Source: Kastovskya adunca ATA6-11-RM4
Lineage (GTDB): Bacteria > Cyanobacteriota > Cyanobacteriia > Cyanobacteriales > Coleofasciculaceae
Direction of reading: 5' to 3'
DNA: 64,000 nt
Assembly (NCBI GenBank): GCA_019359445.1
Contig: JAHHHJ010000008.1
Location: 154,454-218,453 of the forward strand
In this document: positions 27,969-37,662 of the stretch, in pieces
Layout of the letters: each line of letters opens with the position of its first letter
Numbering within the stretch: position 1 is the first letter of the stretch
Program-made: the position numbers and the translations under genes
The notes under the pieces: generated by a model
Seen by the model: the letters and a program-made list of their open reading frames with translations, nothing else
Databases searched by the model: none
What the model was told of the DNA's origin: nothing

Positions 27969-29873
27969 TCACAAGATCAAAGCCGAAACATTCTGAGGTT
28001 GGTAGTCAGTTCCTAGCTTATTTGCACAAAAGCCCATATCAACCGTTTGATTTGGCTCAAGAACTCGTCCCCAATCTGGCGGAGTCACCACATACTGCGA
28101 TCCTTGGGGAGCAAAACTGCCATTCCAACTGTTATTGATCGCCGCCTGATTCATCCGGAACTTCAGTTGCCAGTTTTCTGCCTTGGTATTACCTTGATTA
28201 GTCACGCGCATACTAACGCAAAAGCCACTTTGCCAATCTGACTGAATATTAGTCTCTGTTTTCAACTTCAGTCGAGAAGGTGCAGATTGGTTAACCCTAA
28301 ACCGTTCAGGGCGGCGAGGTGTCTCAGAAGTACTCGGTTGAACCCTAACAGAGGGTTGAGGTGAGGGAGTACGAGGAGAACCCAATTCAGATGAAGGTTT
28401 TGCCAGCCGAGTATCTCTGCTAACCGACGGTTGAGATGAGGGAGTACGAGGAGAACTTTCCAGCGCACTTTGCCGAGGTAACAAAGTACTGAGAAGTTCT
28501 TGCTTCGGTTGCTCGACATTAAGCCAATCCTCTTGCAAAATGCCCCCCGTATCACCACTATTGGGATTCCAACTCCAGTAAGTAAAGCTGAGTTTTTCGC
28601 GATTGATGAAATTTACTAACTTTCGCTGCCAAATGCCCTCTTTAGAAGTGCTGTCTACCTGACGCCCTCCAAACTCCCCAATTAAAACAGGGGCAATCTT
28701 TTGCCTAGCAATGTAGTTAAATCCAATTTCCCACCGTCTTTCAAGATTGTTAGGAAAACTGGCTTCAGAAAACCAAGGTTGATCGAAAACCCCAGGCCCA
28801 TATTCATGGGGAGAATAAACTAGCTTATTCTTAACAGACAACCGTACAGGATAGCGCTTTACCCCTTCTAAATTACCGCCCATCCAATGAATGGGTAATT
28901 TTTGTCCGGGGACATTATTTTCCACCCCTTCCACCACAATCAACCAATTGGGATTGATCGACAAAATCGCATTACCAGCCCGTTCTGCTGCCAGTCGCCA
29001 ATCGGTTTGGCGATCGCCAGTACCCCAACTAGCTCGCCCATGGGGTTCATTTTTCAAATCTGCCCCAATCACATTCGCCTGATTTTTATAGCGAGTGGCG
29101 AGCATTTTCCAGGCATCAATCCAATCTGCCTCACTAAACCCATCACCATACCAAAGCTCAGGAATGCGTTTGTTGTTGAGCTGATGACTGTCGAGCAGAA
29201 CTAACAACCCCTGCCGTTGAGCCTCCTGAACAATCAAATCCATCACCTCTAGAGGCGTTTTCCCCTCTAGCTCGTTGTTGCTGCCAATGCTGAAGTCAAT
29301 CCCAGTCACCTCTTTCTCTTTGAGAGCTTGCACCGAGTAGGGTAGCCGGATGATGTTGTAGCCCAAGCTTTTAATTTGCGACAACATCTCCTTGTAATCT
29401 CTCGCCCATAACCCGTGGGGGGCGTGGTTTTCTGTCTCTATCCCGAACCAGTTTACCCCTCTGAGCAAGATAGGTTTCCCGGAAGCATCGACAATTTGGG
29501 AACCGCGAGTAGAAAGGGGAACCGGAATGGTTAAAGCCGCCTCTGCTCTGTTTACTGAGTGGTGAGAGTGCAACAACAACGCCGTCAAACCCAACAATAA
29601 AGCCAGACTGAACCCGCGCCAAAATTTTCTCAACTTCACAGGCTGAAGTGAAATGGCTCTGATATAACGCGGGTTTGTCCTCTGCGCTGTCTTCGCCGCC
29701 GCACTGAAGTGCTGACTACGAACCCTTAAATCAGTACTCTTTGGCTTAGGTGCAGTTTGGCGCGAAAAAATTGTTCGCCTTCGCCTATAGAGTCTGAGAA
29801 CCGTCAGTCTTAATGCCTGATAGACAAAGTTCAGTAACTGCAAGCTCTGTTGGAAAAACTTAGCCATCTGCAT
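27969..29873 (-). CDS. Endoglucanase: GH5 catalytic domain with C-terminal CBM2
   Basis: 634 residues. A basic N-terminal region (1-82) precedes one hydrophobic segment (about 84-101), so the enzyme is membrane-anchored or exported with a long leader. The GH5 domain (about 115-465) shows LLRGVNWFGIE, NIIRLPYS, LDSHQL, ADLKNEPHG with acid/base Glu276 and VLIGEFGGRQ with nucleophile Glu400. A Ser/Pro-rich linker (about 468-530) has two copies of SSPRTPS/GSPRTPS. A family 2 cellulose-binding module follows (536-634, FCVSMRVTNQGNTKAENWQL, SQYVVTPPDWGRVLEPNQ). It should cut beta-1,4-glucan and fits the cellulose locus beside it. Array 1's leader begins 11 bases after its stop. Confidence 0.9.
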   Translation of the reverse strand: MQMAKFFQQSLQLLNFVYQALRLTVLRLYRRRRTIFSRQTAPKPKSTDLRVRSQHFSAAAKTAQRTNPRYIRAISLQPVKLRKFWRGFSLALLLGLTALLLHSHHSVNRAEAALTIPVPLSTRGSQIVDASGKPILLRGVNWFGIETENHAPHGLWARDYKEMLSQIKSLGYNIIRLPYSVQALKEKEVTGIDFSIGSNNELEGKTPLEVMDLIVQEAQRQGLLVLLDSHQLNNKRIPELWYGDGFSEADWIDAWKMLATRYKNQANVIGADLKNEPHGRASWGTGDRQTDWRLAAERAGNAILSINPNWLIVVEGVENNVPGQKLPIHWMGGNLEGVKRYPVRLSVKNKLVYSPHEYGPGVFDQPWFSEASFPNNLERRWEIGFNYIARQKIAPVLIGEFGGRQVDSTSKEGIWQRKLVNFINREKLSFTYWSWNPNSGDTGGILQEDWLNVEQPKQELLSTLLPRQSALESSPRTPSSQPSVSRDTRLAKPSSELGSPRTPSPQPSVRVQPSTSETPRRPERFRVNQSAPSRLKLKTETNIQSDWQSGFCVSMRVTNQGNTKAENWQLKFRMNQAAINNSWNGSFAPQGSQYVVTPPDWGRVLEPNQTVDMGFCANKLGTDYQPQNVSALIL

Positions 29874-30285
29874 TGGTTTTTTTTAAAGTTCAAAGAAGTA
29901 GGTTCGACTCCGCCCGCGTCCAAGGGGATGAGGTAAATCTGTCAAGTTTCTACCCCTTAGGCACTTCTTCATTCATATATAACTCGACCAAGCTGATAGA
30001 AGCGCTAAACAATCAAGCCCTCTGTATCCTTAATCAAAATGCTCAAATAGCTGTAATAGAAAGCATTCTGGTATTACTGCTACTCAGTATATTCACCGAT
30101 TGCTCAGTAAAATTTACTAAAACTTTATACTTTTTCGAGCTTCTTCACTAATCCTATAAGGAAATTTACTGTATATCTGGTTAAGTTTAATCAAGGAGCA
30201 CCTGTTCAGTAATGCTGCTGGTTAGCTAAAAGCTATCGCTTCTCAAGTTTATTCAATCCTCGTCTATCTTGTGGAGGTTTCAGTC
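29874..30285. other. Intergenic region, nothing certain
   Basis: About 410 bases between divergent genes. A 92-codon plus-strand frame (29873-30151) has no ribosome site and no recognisable product. A string GGTTCGACTCC followed by GCCCGCGTCCA (29901-29922) resembles a tRNA 3' end without the rest of the tRNA. Only GTGGAGG before the next ATG is clearly functional. Confidence 0.35.
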
Positions 30286-31221
30286 ATGACGGTTTCCCCT
30301 CTCAAACGGTTTATTTTACCCTCAGTAGTGCTTTCTGGTGCAATCTTTTCTTTGTTAACTTTGCCCTTGACGGTAATTGGTTCTGAGGACGTAGTTATCC
30401 AACTTCGGGAGGAACCGATGTTTCATGGCAAGGTTCGGGATGTGGCGGCTCCTTACTTGGGCTTTGCTACAGCACTGTCCTTGGGAGTTGCAGTTGGCAG
30501 TGTAGCGATCACAGGATGGCGTGAGTCTAGCCGCAAGTCAGCTCAGATTGACGAAGAATTGTCTACACTTCAAGACAATTTAAAGAAAAAGGAAGGACAA
30601 ATTGAGGAGCTAAAACTGTCAGAAATGCAGCTACAAGCTTCTGGATTGAACTTCTTTGTAGATGATGAAGTTTCTGACAGCCCCCAGCCAAAAGTTTCTG
30701 CTATCAAGGCTACCGAAATCACAGATGCGCCTTGCCAGCAACAAAACAGAAATATCCAGTCAAACGCCCCTGTTAAGGCTACCGAAAGCAAGGTTGAACC
30801 AGAATCCGTAGGATATCATCTAGACCGTTGGTCTTTTACCCCTAGGGAACAAAAGCCTGCCATGGCTTATGCGATCGCTGATGAAACAACTTATTCCACG
30901 GCTGGCAAATCTTTAGCCGTCAGTGAAAGAAATGGCAGGAAAGAGCAGCCCTTGATGCAGATTCAAGAGCTACAAAGTCAATTTGAACAAATGATGTCTC
31001 AACTCCAGAGCCTGCAAACGGTTCTGCAAGACCCGGATGAATCCACCCCTCTCCAAGAGGAAGTAGAAAGTCCTCATCCTATTCTAGAGGAGATTCATCA
31101 TCGCTTATTAGTTCTAGAATCTCAGCGGCAACAACACCAAGCAGTTTCCCAATCTTCACCAGAGCAACCTGAAAAAAAATCTTCAAGAAGCCGCAGAAGA
31201 GCCCCTAGAAAAACGGCTTAA
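30286..31221 (+). CDS. Membrane protein with coiled coil, unknown function
   Basis: 311 residues from ATG 30286 (MTVSPLKRFILPSVV); GGAGG at 30273-30277 lies eight bases upstream, while the in-frame GTG at 30271 overlaps that site. Two hydrophobic segments (about 12-30 and 58-76) bracket a short loop; then a coiled coil (DEELSTLQDNLKKKEGQIEE), a variable region, a second coiled coil (LMQIQELQSQFEQMMSQLQS) and a basic tail (SRSRRRAPRKTA). No family recognised. It resembles small anchoring or scaffold proteins, and its position in the cellulose region makes a link with polysaccharide export possible but unproven. Confidence 0.65.
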   Translation: MTVSPLKRFILPSVVLSGAIFSLLTLPLTVIGSEDVVIQLREEPMFHGKVRDVAAPYLGFATALSLGVAVGSVAITGWRESSRKSAQIDEELSTLQDNLKKKEGQIEELKLSEMQLQASGLNFFVDDEVSDSPQPKVSAIKATEITDAPCQQQNRNIQSNAPVKATESKVEPESVGYHLDRWSFTPREQKPAMAYAIADETTYSTAGKSLAVSERNGRKEQPLMQIQELQSQFEQMMSQLQSLQTVLQDPDESTPLQEEVESPHPILEEIHHRLLVLESQRQQHQAVSQSSPEQPEKKSSRSRRRAPRKTA

Positions 31222-31288
31222 CCCCTTTTATCTAAAATGCTCAGGTATGGGAGCGTTGCTATAGGGATTTCTTTACAAAGTCCGAGTC

Positions 31289-32059
31289 TTAACGTAAAAA
31301 CTCTGAAGATGAAAGGGGAGCGTTGGTCTGAGTTTCGCTAGCCGGTGGCAAGTTAGCCGGTTGAGCGTTCGGTGGTTCCTCCTTAATCAGGAAGCGATCG
31401 CCCCAGCCCCCATTTTCATCCTCTGCTCCTAAAACTGGAGGTGTGGTTTTTCCGGTCGGAAGTGGAATCAAGAGAGTTTTTGTTGCTTGTATATATTGAT
31501 CATCGGTTGTAAATCGGACGAGTTCGCCAGAGGGATTGGCGAGTAGTGTTTCTAGCTTTTGTGCTAAAGCAGGAGACTGAATTGCGGGTTCGACCAGAGC
31601 GACAAAGGTCACCTCTGTCTCTGGGTTCACAGAAACTCCCATCTCAGACTGATTGAGTTGCCAAGCTTCTTGAAACTGACCATTGGGTGCAATTTGCCAG
31701 AGATTCAACGTAGCTTGCCAGTTTCCCTGCTCTACCTTGACAATTTGTCGAGCCAGGATAGAATAAGTTGCGTTTTGTTGAAAAACCCCATCCGGCGTTG
31801 AACCAGGACGAAGCGAGCGAGTCGCTGCTACGGCAATCAGACTTTGCTCAGGTAGATTAGTACTTCCAGCAACCAGATAAGCCCCAGGACGGCTTGATGG
31901 TTGCACTTGCATGTTCAACTCAACTTTCGGCGATCGCTCTTGGGTGCATCCAGTAATAAGAATTAGAACTAAAATCAGACAAACGCCTACTGTCCGTAAA
32001 TATACGAACCTACGGGTCAATCTCTGAGGGAAAGTTAGTGGACAAAATAGATTTGGCAT
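31289..32059 (-). CDS. Putative lipoprotein, unknown function
   Basis: 256 residues from ATG 32059 (MPNLFCPLTFPQRLTRRFVY); the frame is open 31 codons further upstream without support. A hydrophobic signal (GVCLILVLILITGC) ends in a lipobox. The mature part has beta-rich alternation (PGAYLVAGSTNLPEQSLIAV, TLNLWQIAPNGQFQEAWQL, EVTFVALVEPA) and an Asn/Pro-rich tail. No family recognised. It is transcribed away from the cellulose operon with only about 110 bases between, so it may share a control region with it. Lipid anchoring is inferred from the motif. Confidence 0.65.
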   Translation of the reverse strand: MPNLFCPLTFPQRLTRRFVYLRTVGVCLILVLILITGCTQERSPKVELNMQVQPSSRPGAYLVAGSTNLPEQSLIAVAATRSLRPGSTPDGVFQQNATYSILARQIVKVEQGNWQATLNLWQIAPNGQFQEAWQLNQSEMGVSVNPETEVTFVALVEPAIQSPALAQKLETLLANPSGELVRFTTDDQYIQATKTLLIPLPTGKTTPPVLGAEDENGGWGDRFLIKEEPPNAQPANLPPASETQTNAPLSSSEFLR

Positions 32060-32173
32060 GGGTGAATGATCAAAATAGCGACGAACGGCTGAGGGATAAA
32101 CTCGAACGATCTGATAGCGGTTGGGGCAATTTAAACTCAGGATATTCGTCAATATATCAAGCCAAGCTTAGTG

Positions 32174-33901
32174 ATGCATCCAATCTTTCTTGATTTTCGC
32201 CGCTCTACCGTCTCAGACTCGCGACGGTTTGCTAGCTCGCTTTCAGTGGGGTCAGTATTGGTTCTCTTGGTCATGGAGTTGTTGGCAAGCCAACCCACCC
32301 CAGCTAATCCGCCGCCACAACCCCAAAATTCTGAGCCGATTCCGGCATCAGCATTGGCACAACGCCGTCCGGAGACGCCTCAAGCCTTCGTTCCCAGACC
32401 GTCAGAACGGCAGATACCAACGCCTTCAACCTTCCAATCCATTGAGCAAGTTGAAGACGCCTTAATCCAACAGATGTCAGGCAATGCGGCGGTGGCTCCG
32501 GCTGCTCGTACTACTGCGTCCAGCCCGGTCTTTACTCCTCCTAGCCCAGCGCAAACCTTCTCCGGACGCGAGGGGGGTATTCCGGCATTGCCTCCTAATC
32601 CAACCGGGGCGATCGCTGAACCCCCACTTTTAGTGACAACGGGAAGCAATTCTGACGTAGGTTTAGGGTTATTAGCCCCAAGACAGCAGGAGTGCCTAGG
32701 GACGAGTTGCGATCGCCTCCAACCCTCGACAGCGCAACGGGGAACCCTCACCCCAACCATTCCCACTCTCCCTCCTAGCAATTCCTCCCCTAGTGGTAAC
32801 TTTGCTGCGCCAGCGCTGACTCCTTCTATAGGGAATCCTTCCGCTCAGTTCCCGACTATCGACCCACCAGCGGCGGTACCGTCACAACAGGAACCCCTGC
32901 AGCGCAGTACGGCTTTGAACGAGCCAAGCTTGCAGTTACAAGGCGTCTATTTGCTCCAGGGCGATGATTCTTCGGCACGAGCTAGGCTAGCAGCCGTTTA
33001 CCCCCTGACCCCCCGCGTTTTAGCGGGTGCCACCCTGGATTTAACCGATGGCACTGCCTTTGATGATTCTCGCGGACAGGGACTGCAACTGAACGAACTG
33101 TATTTAGCAACCTCGCTGCAAGATTTGCCGAATCTCCGCTTTGTCATCGGACAAATCGATTTAACGTCTTACTTCGATCGCAATAGCTTTGCCAAAGACG
33201 GAGCCACGCATTTCTTCAATCCCGTGTTTCAGACTAATCCTGCCCTCAGCGCCACGGGAATTGCTCCTCGTACAGGTGCCTTAGTTAACTGGACTCTGAC
33301 CGATAACATTGAGGCGAAGGCGGCGGTTTATTCTTCCGCGCGGAATATTGGCGGCTTCACCTTAGATGGATTTGCTGGGGAAGTGGGCATCAGGTACGGT
33401 AACGCCATTATTCGTGGCACCTATGCCGCCAGCCGCGATGCCGGACTCAACGATGGATTCCAGGGAATATTTCAACTCCCCAGGGGAGATGATCGTTTTG
33501 GCATTTTGGAATCTGACCGAGAGGAATCCTATGGTGTGAATGCGGAAGTATTTGTTCCTAATCTCAATTTAGGGTTATTTGGTCGCTACGGTCGGTACGA
33601 AAATCAAGCCTTAGGTTTAGGGGGAGATACGTTTAATTTCGGGGTTAGCTTTTTAGACTTATTTACCCCAGAAGATCGGCTAGGTATCGCTTATGGTCGC
33701 GCGTTGTCTAACGAGCAACTGCGGCAACAAGCAGGAATTGAGCGACCGGATGTATTAGAGGTATTTTACGATTTTCGCTTTTTATCTAACCTCCGGCTCG
33801 GTTTTTCAGTTCAGCAACGCAATGACTTTTCCGAGACAGTCTTAGGTGTTCGAGTTAAAACTGAGTTTGATGTAACTCCAACTAATAGAGAGTTTCGATA
33901 A
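32174..33901 (+). CDS. Outer-membrane beta-barrel protein, likely half of a split BcsC exporter
   Basis: 575 residues. A signal region (SLSVGSVLVLLVMELLASQP) is followed by a long Pro/Ser/Thr-rich segment (about 45-255) and a C-terminal part of about 310 residues with alternating beta strands typical of a porin-like barrel (LQGVYLLQGDDSSARARLAA, NLRFVIGQIDLTSYFDRNSF, NIEAKAAVYSSARNIGGFTL, NLNLGLFGRYGRYENQALGL, NLRLGFSVQQRNDFSETVLG). The last residue is not aromatic. In proteobacterial BcsC such a barrel follows TPRs in one chain; here it is a separate gene ahead of the TPR gene, with stop and start overlapping (TAATG). Export of cellulose is inference from context. ATG 32174 preferred over GTG 32171. 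Confidence 0.7.
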   Translation: MHPIFLDFRRSTVSDSRRFASSLSVGSVLVLLVMELLASQPTPANPPPQPQNSEPIPASALAQRRPETPQAFVPRPSERQIPTPSTFQSIEQVEDALIQQMSGNAAVAPAARTTASSPVFTPPSPAQTFSGREGGIPALPPNPTGAIAEPPLLVTTGSNSDVGLGLLAPRQQECLGTSCDRLQPSTAQRGTLTPTIPTLPPSNSSPSGNFAAPALTPSIGNPSAQFPTIDPPAAVPSQQEPLQRSTALNEPSLQLQGVYLLQGDDSSARARLAAVYPLTPRVLAGATLDLTDGTAFDDSRGQGLQLNELYLATSLQDLPNLRFVIGQIDLTSYFDRNSFAKDGATHFFNPVFQTNPALSATGIAPRTGALVNWTLTDNIEAKAAVYSSARNIGGFTLDGFAGEVGIRYGNAIIRGTYAASRDAGLNDGFQGIFQLPRGDDRFGILESDREESYGVNAEVFVPNLNLGLFGRYGRYENQALGLGGDTFNFGVSFLDLFTPEDRLGIAYGRALSNEQLRQQAGIERPDVLEVFYDFRFLSNLRLGFSVQQRNDFSETVLGVRVKTEFDVTPTNREFR

Positions 33902-36249
33902 TGCAACAGGATTACTCTATTGGCACTGGCGTTCGGCGAGAACACAAGACTCGCCCTGGATGGCGGCGTTGGATTGCGGTTGTAAGTTTGGGGTTTTTGT
34001 GGGAACCAATGCTCTGCCCGGTGGTGGTTCCCGCCGCTTACGCCCAAACTGTACCCGCAGACATCCAGCGTGCCTATACGCTTTTGGGTCGAGGCTGGAT
34101 TGATGATGCGATCGCTGCCTTTGAGCAAGCCGTGCGGCGTTACCCTCAGTCGATACCCGCCGCTACAGGATTGGCGATCGCTTACCGACGGGCGGGACAA
34201 GATGAAAACGCCTGGAAGGCTTATCAACAGTTAATCACCCTCGAGCCAGACAACCAACTGGCACTAAAAACCGTGGGATTTTTGGGTGCTTATCGCTCAG
34301 AGTGGCAACCTAAGGGCATTGAGGCACTCACCACTTTATTAAATTTGAATCCTGGTGACACCGAAGCCCGCGCCCAACGCGCCTTACTTTACGGTTACCA
34401 AGGAAGATTTTCGGAAGCGCTGGCAGACTATCAGGTGGCGCTACAAAGTAATCCCACTCCTAATGTTTTGCTAGGGGCAGCCCAGACTTACACCTACAGC
34501 GGCGACTACCAAAGAGGACTGGAACTATTTAATCGCTATCGGGCGACAGGGCAAGCGATTGATGGGTTTGCCGCGATCGCCTATTCTCGTGCTTTACGGG
34601 AAACCGGGACTCCCGCCGTTGCCGTACAGGTTCTAGAAAGTCAGTTACAAGCTTCTAACTCAACCACATTAGATGAGCGCGGGATTCAGACGCGGGCGGA
34701 ATTATCCAGAGCTTATCTAGCGAATGAACAACCCGCCCAAGCCTTAGCAATTCTCGACCCCTTGAGAAGTAGAGCCGAGGCAATTTTACCGTTAGCGCGA
34801 TCGCTCAATGAAATTGGTCGTCGTGCCAACCAACCCACCCTCTCCGCAGAAGCCGCCGACCTCTACAAACTGGCACTAGACCAGTCCTCCAATCCCTCCC
34901 CCCAGTTAGTTCGAGAAGTAGCGGATGTGTTGAGTGGCGTTCCTGCAGAGCAGGAATTTGCCCTGCAACTGTATCAACAACTAGCGAGAAGCCAACCGGA
35001 TGATAGCAGTCTGTTGGTGCAGCAATTAGCGCTAGAAAATCAACTCGGTCTCATCTCGCAAACTGACCTCAGACAGCGCTTGCAGACCGCCTTGCAAACG
35101 CTCCCCACCGATTTCTTGCAACAGCGGCGAATCGCTCAATCGTTGCTCCGAGTAGACCCTCCCATTCCAGAACTGCTGCCGATTTACCAAAATCTGCTGG
35201 CTACAGGCGTAAATGAACCGTTCTTAAACTTCCGAATTGCTCAAATCTACATCCAGAATAACCAGTTAGCGGCGGCAAGAGGTGCCTTAGCCGCTTACAA
35301 CGCCACCAGCGAGGGCGTTGACGACCAAGCCCCAGAGTTGCTAATTGCAGACATTGAGCGTCGCGAGGGCAACTTAGAAGCTAGCGCCCAACGTTATCAA
35401 GGATTGATTGCTAGTAGCCCCACCGATCCAGACATTCTCAGTGGAGCCTTGCAGGGACTGGCGGGAGTCCGCATCGCTCAAGGTCGTCCTGACGCGGCGC
35501 TGGATCTGTATGACCAGCTCATTGCCCTCAACCCTCAAGACTCCACCCTGCAACTGGGACGAGCAAGTCTTGCCTACCAAGCTAGACGCATTACCCAGTC
35601 AGAGGCGGAGGCAATTCTCAACAACTGGCTAGTCACCCAACCTGCAACCAGCGCCCCTCCGGAACTATTTAGCTTAGTGGCTACCCTCCCCGCCAATTCA
35701 CGACTGGAGCCTCTGTATAACACCCTGCTTGAGATTGACCCCACTAATATCCCGGTACAACTGCGATTAGTTCAGGCGATCGCTACCCGTAACCCAGCCG
35801 AGGCAAGGGCGCGAGTGGCGCGGTTGATTGCCAACGATCCAGACAACCTCGGTGCCTACTTCGTACAAGGAGAATTAGCGCAAGCCACGGGCGATTTGGA
35901 ACTGGCTGACCGGGCTTACCAGAGGATTTTGACTCAGGAGCCGGATAATACTGGAGCCTTAGCCGCTTTAGGGGGCGTTCGCTTTCGACAGCGGCGCTTC
36001 GACCAGGCGGAGGAACTGTATTCCCAAGCTCTGGCGGTCAATCCGGATGATGTGGGAGTGCGCCGCGCTTTAGCCGGACTGTCGGCGGCACAAGACCGAC
36101 CACTAGCGGCACTACAGCAACTGGAAGTGCTACAACTCGAACAAGTCGCCAACGGGACATCCGACAGCGAATTGTCTCAGCAAATGCAACAGCTACAAGA
36201 GGGCTTTCTCAGACGCAGAGGCTTTCAGCCGAGTTGGGAACGCTACTAG
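33901..36249 (+). CDS. TPR protein resembling the periplasmic part of BcsC
   Basis: 782 residues with a signal-like N-terminus (IAVVSLGFLWEPMLCPVVVP, cleavage near AYAQ) and TPR-type repeats throughout (AYTLLGRGWIDDAIAAFEQA, GLAIAYRRAGQDENAWKAYQ, ALLYGYQGRFSEALADYQVA, ALQGLAGVRIAQGRPDAALD, ALGGVRFRQRRFDQAEELYS). In BcsC the periplasmic TPR superhelix conducts cellulose from BcsA/B to the outer-membrane barrel. There is no barrel domain in this chain; it is supplied by the preceding gene, whose stop overlaps this start. The gene order barrel-TPR-GH8-BcsB-BcsA supports the assignment; family membership by sequence alone would be weaker. Confidence 0.75.
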   Translation: MQQDYSIGTGVRREHKTRPGWRRWIAVVSLGFLWEPMLCPVVVPAAYAQTVPADIQRAYTLLGRGWIDDAIAAFEQAVRRYPQSIPAATGLAIAYRRAGQDENAWKAYQQLITLEPDNQLALKTVGFLGAYRSEWQPKGIEALTTLLNLNPGDTEARAQRALLYGYQGRFSEALADYQVALQSNPTPNVLLGAAQTYTYSGDYQRGLELFNRYRATGQAIDGFAAIAYSRALRETGTPAVAVQVLESQLQASNSTTLDERGIQTRAELSRAYLANEQPAQALAILDPLRSRAEAILPLARSLNEIGRRANQPTLSAEAADLYKLALDQSSNPSPQLVREVADVLSGVPAEQEFALQLYQQLARSQPDDSSLLVQQLALENQLGLISQTDLRQRLQTALQTLPTDFLQQRRIAQSLLRVDPPIPELLPIYQNLLATGVNEPFLNFRIAQIYIQNNQLAAARGALAAYNATSEGVDDQAPELLIADIERREGNLEASAQRYQGLIASSPTDPDILSGALQGLAGVRIAQGRPDAALDLYDQLIALNPQDSTLQLGRASLAYQARRITQSEAEAILNNWLVTQPATSAPPELFSLVATLPANSRLEPLYNTLLEIDPTNIPVQLRLVQAIATRNPAEARARVARLIANDPDNLGAYFVQGELAQATGDLELADRAYQRILTQEPDNTGALAALGGVRFRQRRFDQAEELYSQALAVNPDDVGVRRALAGLSAAQDRPLAALQQLEVLQLEQVANGTSDSELSQQMQQLQEGFLRRRGFQPSWERY

Positions 36250-36264
36250 CTAAAGGATGAACCG

Positions 36265-37563
36265 ATGAATAGAAGTCGCTGGAATCTATTGAAAATTACC
36301 GCCGGGTGTAAATTCTTATTCATCTTTCCCGCTTATACTTTCATCCTGTTTTCTCTGGCGGGCTGTTTTTCCGACTCCCAGGTGAGACAGCCAGAAACCC
36401 CACCAGAAAGCACTCCAGTTGCTACCGTCTCTCCTGTGGTAAGTCGCACCCCGTCGCTGCCTTCAGCAACGGAAAACCAGGAACTGCTCCAGCAAAGTTG
36501 GGAGGTTTACAAACAGCGCTTTATTCAAGACGATGGGCGAGTCATCGATCGGGAAGCTAGCGATCGCTCGATTTCCGAAGCCCAAGCCTACGCCATGCTC
36601 CGCGCCGTGTTAATTGATGACCCAACGACCTTTGCCAAAACCCTCGACTGGGCAGAGAAGAATCTCCGGCGTCAGGAGGCAAATGGACAACCCGGCGATC
36701 GCTTGTGGGCATGGAAGTGGGGACGCGACAAAACGGGGAAGTGGGGAGTTATCGACCGAAATTTTGCCAGTGATGCTGATATCGATGCGATTACCGCCCT
36801 GATTTTTGCGGCTCGTCGCTGGAATCGTCCGGAATACCTGGAGTTAGCTCGCGGCAAGCTACAAGATTTGTGGGAGTACTCTACAGTGACTACGGCTAAT
36901 GGCAGGCGCTATTTGCTACCAGGGCCACAGGAGGCGTTTGTGAAGCCGCCCTTGGTGAAGCTTAACCCCTCCTACCTTGCCCCCTACGCCTTCCGCCTAT
37001 TTGCTCAAGTCGATGGCGACCACGACTGGATGAGTTTGGTAGACAGCAGTTACTACGTGCTAGAAAATGCTGCTCAGATTTCCGCTGTGAAGTTGCCGAG
37101 TGATTGGGTTGCCCTAGATACCGAAACGGGTCTATTCCAGAGCGTACCCCAATCCAGCCCGCTGCACTCGCAGTATGGCTTTGATGCTTACCGCGTTTGG
37201 TGGCGAGTCGCTTTAGATGCTGCCTGGTTTGAGTCTCCGGAAGCTTTGCAGTTTTTGCGCCAGCACTTGGGCGATTTGCAGGAGCGCTGGCGCAGCGAAG
37301 GAAAAATTCCCGCTCAGATCAATTTACAAGGGCAACCAACCGTTGATTATGAATCTACTTCGCAATATGCCATGCTTTATGCTGCCTTGCGCTTAATCGA
37401 CTCGGAAACAGCCGAACAGATCCGACAACGCAAACTGCTAACGTCCTACAAAGAGGGGGTTTGGGATAATGACATGGCTTACTACGTTCAGAATCTTGCT
37501 TGGTTGGGGTTATTGCCTCCTACTACCGTGACGGCACAGCTTTTAGACCCGGACGAACGCTAG
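36265..37563 (+). CDS. bcsZ: Family 8 endoglucanase of the cellulose operon (BcsZ-like)
   Basis: 432 residues with lipobox LAGC (about 31-34), so probably a lipoprotein. The (alpha/alpha)6 barrel of GH8 is seen in SISEAQAYAMLRAVL (general-acid Glu105), WAWKWG, FASDADIDAITALIFAARRW (catalytic Asp region, 170-174), YLLPGPQEAF, LNPSYLAPYAFRLFA and YGFDAYRVWWRVALDAAW. BcsZ hydrolyses beta-1,4-glucan in the periplasm and is required for or tunes cellulose fibre formation. AAAGGATG precedes the ATG, 15 bases after the previous gene. Its lipid anchor differs from the soluble enterobacterial enzyme; that is a reading of the lipobox, not measured. Confidence 0.88.
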   Translation: MNRSRWNLLKITAGCKFLFIFPAYTFILFSLAGCFSDSQVRQPETPPESTPVATVSPVVSRTPSLPSATENQELLQQSWEVYKQRFIQDDGRVIDREASDRSISEAQAYAMLRAVLIDDPTTFAKTLDWAEKNLRRQEANGQPGDRLWAWKWGRDKTGKWGVIDRNFASDADIDAITALIFAARRWNRPEYLELARGKLQDLWEYSTVTTANGRRYLLPGPQEAFVKPPLVKLNPSYLAPYAFRLFAQVDGDHDWMSLVDSSYYVLENAAQISAVKLPSDWVALDTETGLFQSVPQSSPLHSQYGFDAYRVWWRVALDAAWFESPEALQFLRQHLGDLQERWRSEGKIPAQINLQGQPTVDYESTSQYAMLYAALRLIDSETAEQIRQRKLLTSYKEGVWDNDMAYYVQNLAWLGLLPPTTVTAQLLDPDER

Positions 37564-37662
37564 CGATCGCGCGCACAATCTTTCAATTAATAGTGCAATT
37601 TTCTGACCCTCGCCAGATAATGCACAGCAAACTCAATCCAGCTAAACCAGACGAATTAGTGT

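Noticed and set aside
27688..27972. Open minus-strand frames in both CRISPR leaders (also 44808-45050) with similar translations
   Set aside because: Similarity is explained by leader duplication. The frames run into the repeat, have no ribosome site, and the most conserved bases are those next to the array and the promoter-like boxes rather than codons.
29901..29922. tRNA 3'-end-like string GGTTCGACTCC followed by GCCCGCGTCCA
   Set aside because: The matching acceptor strand and anticodon arm are absent and the T-stem mispairs; could be an integration scar, but an 11-base match alone is weak.
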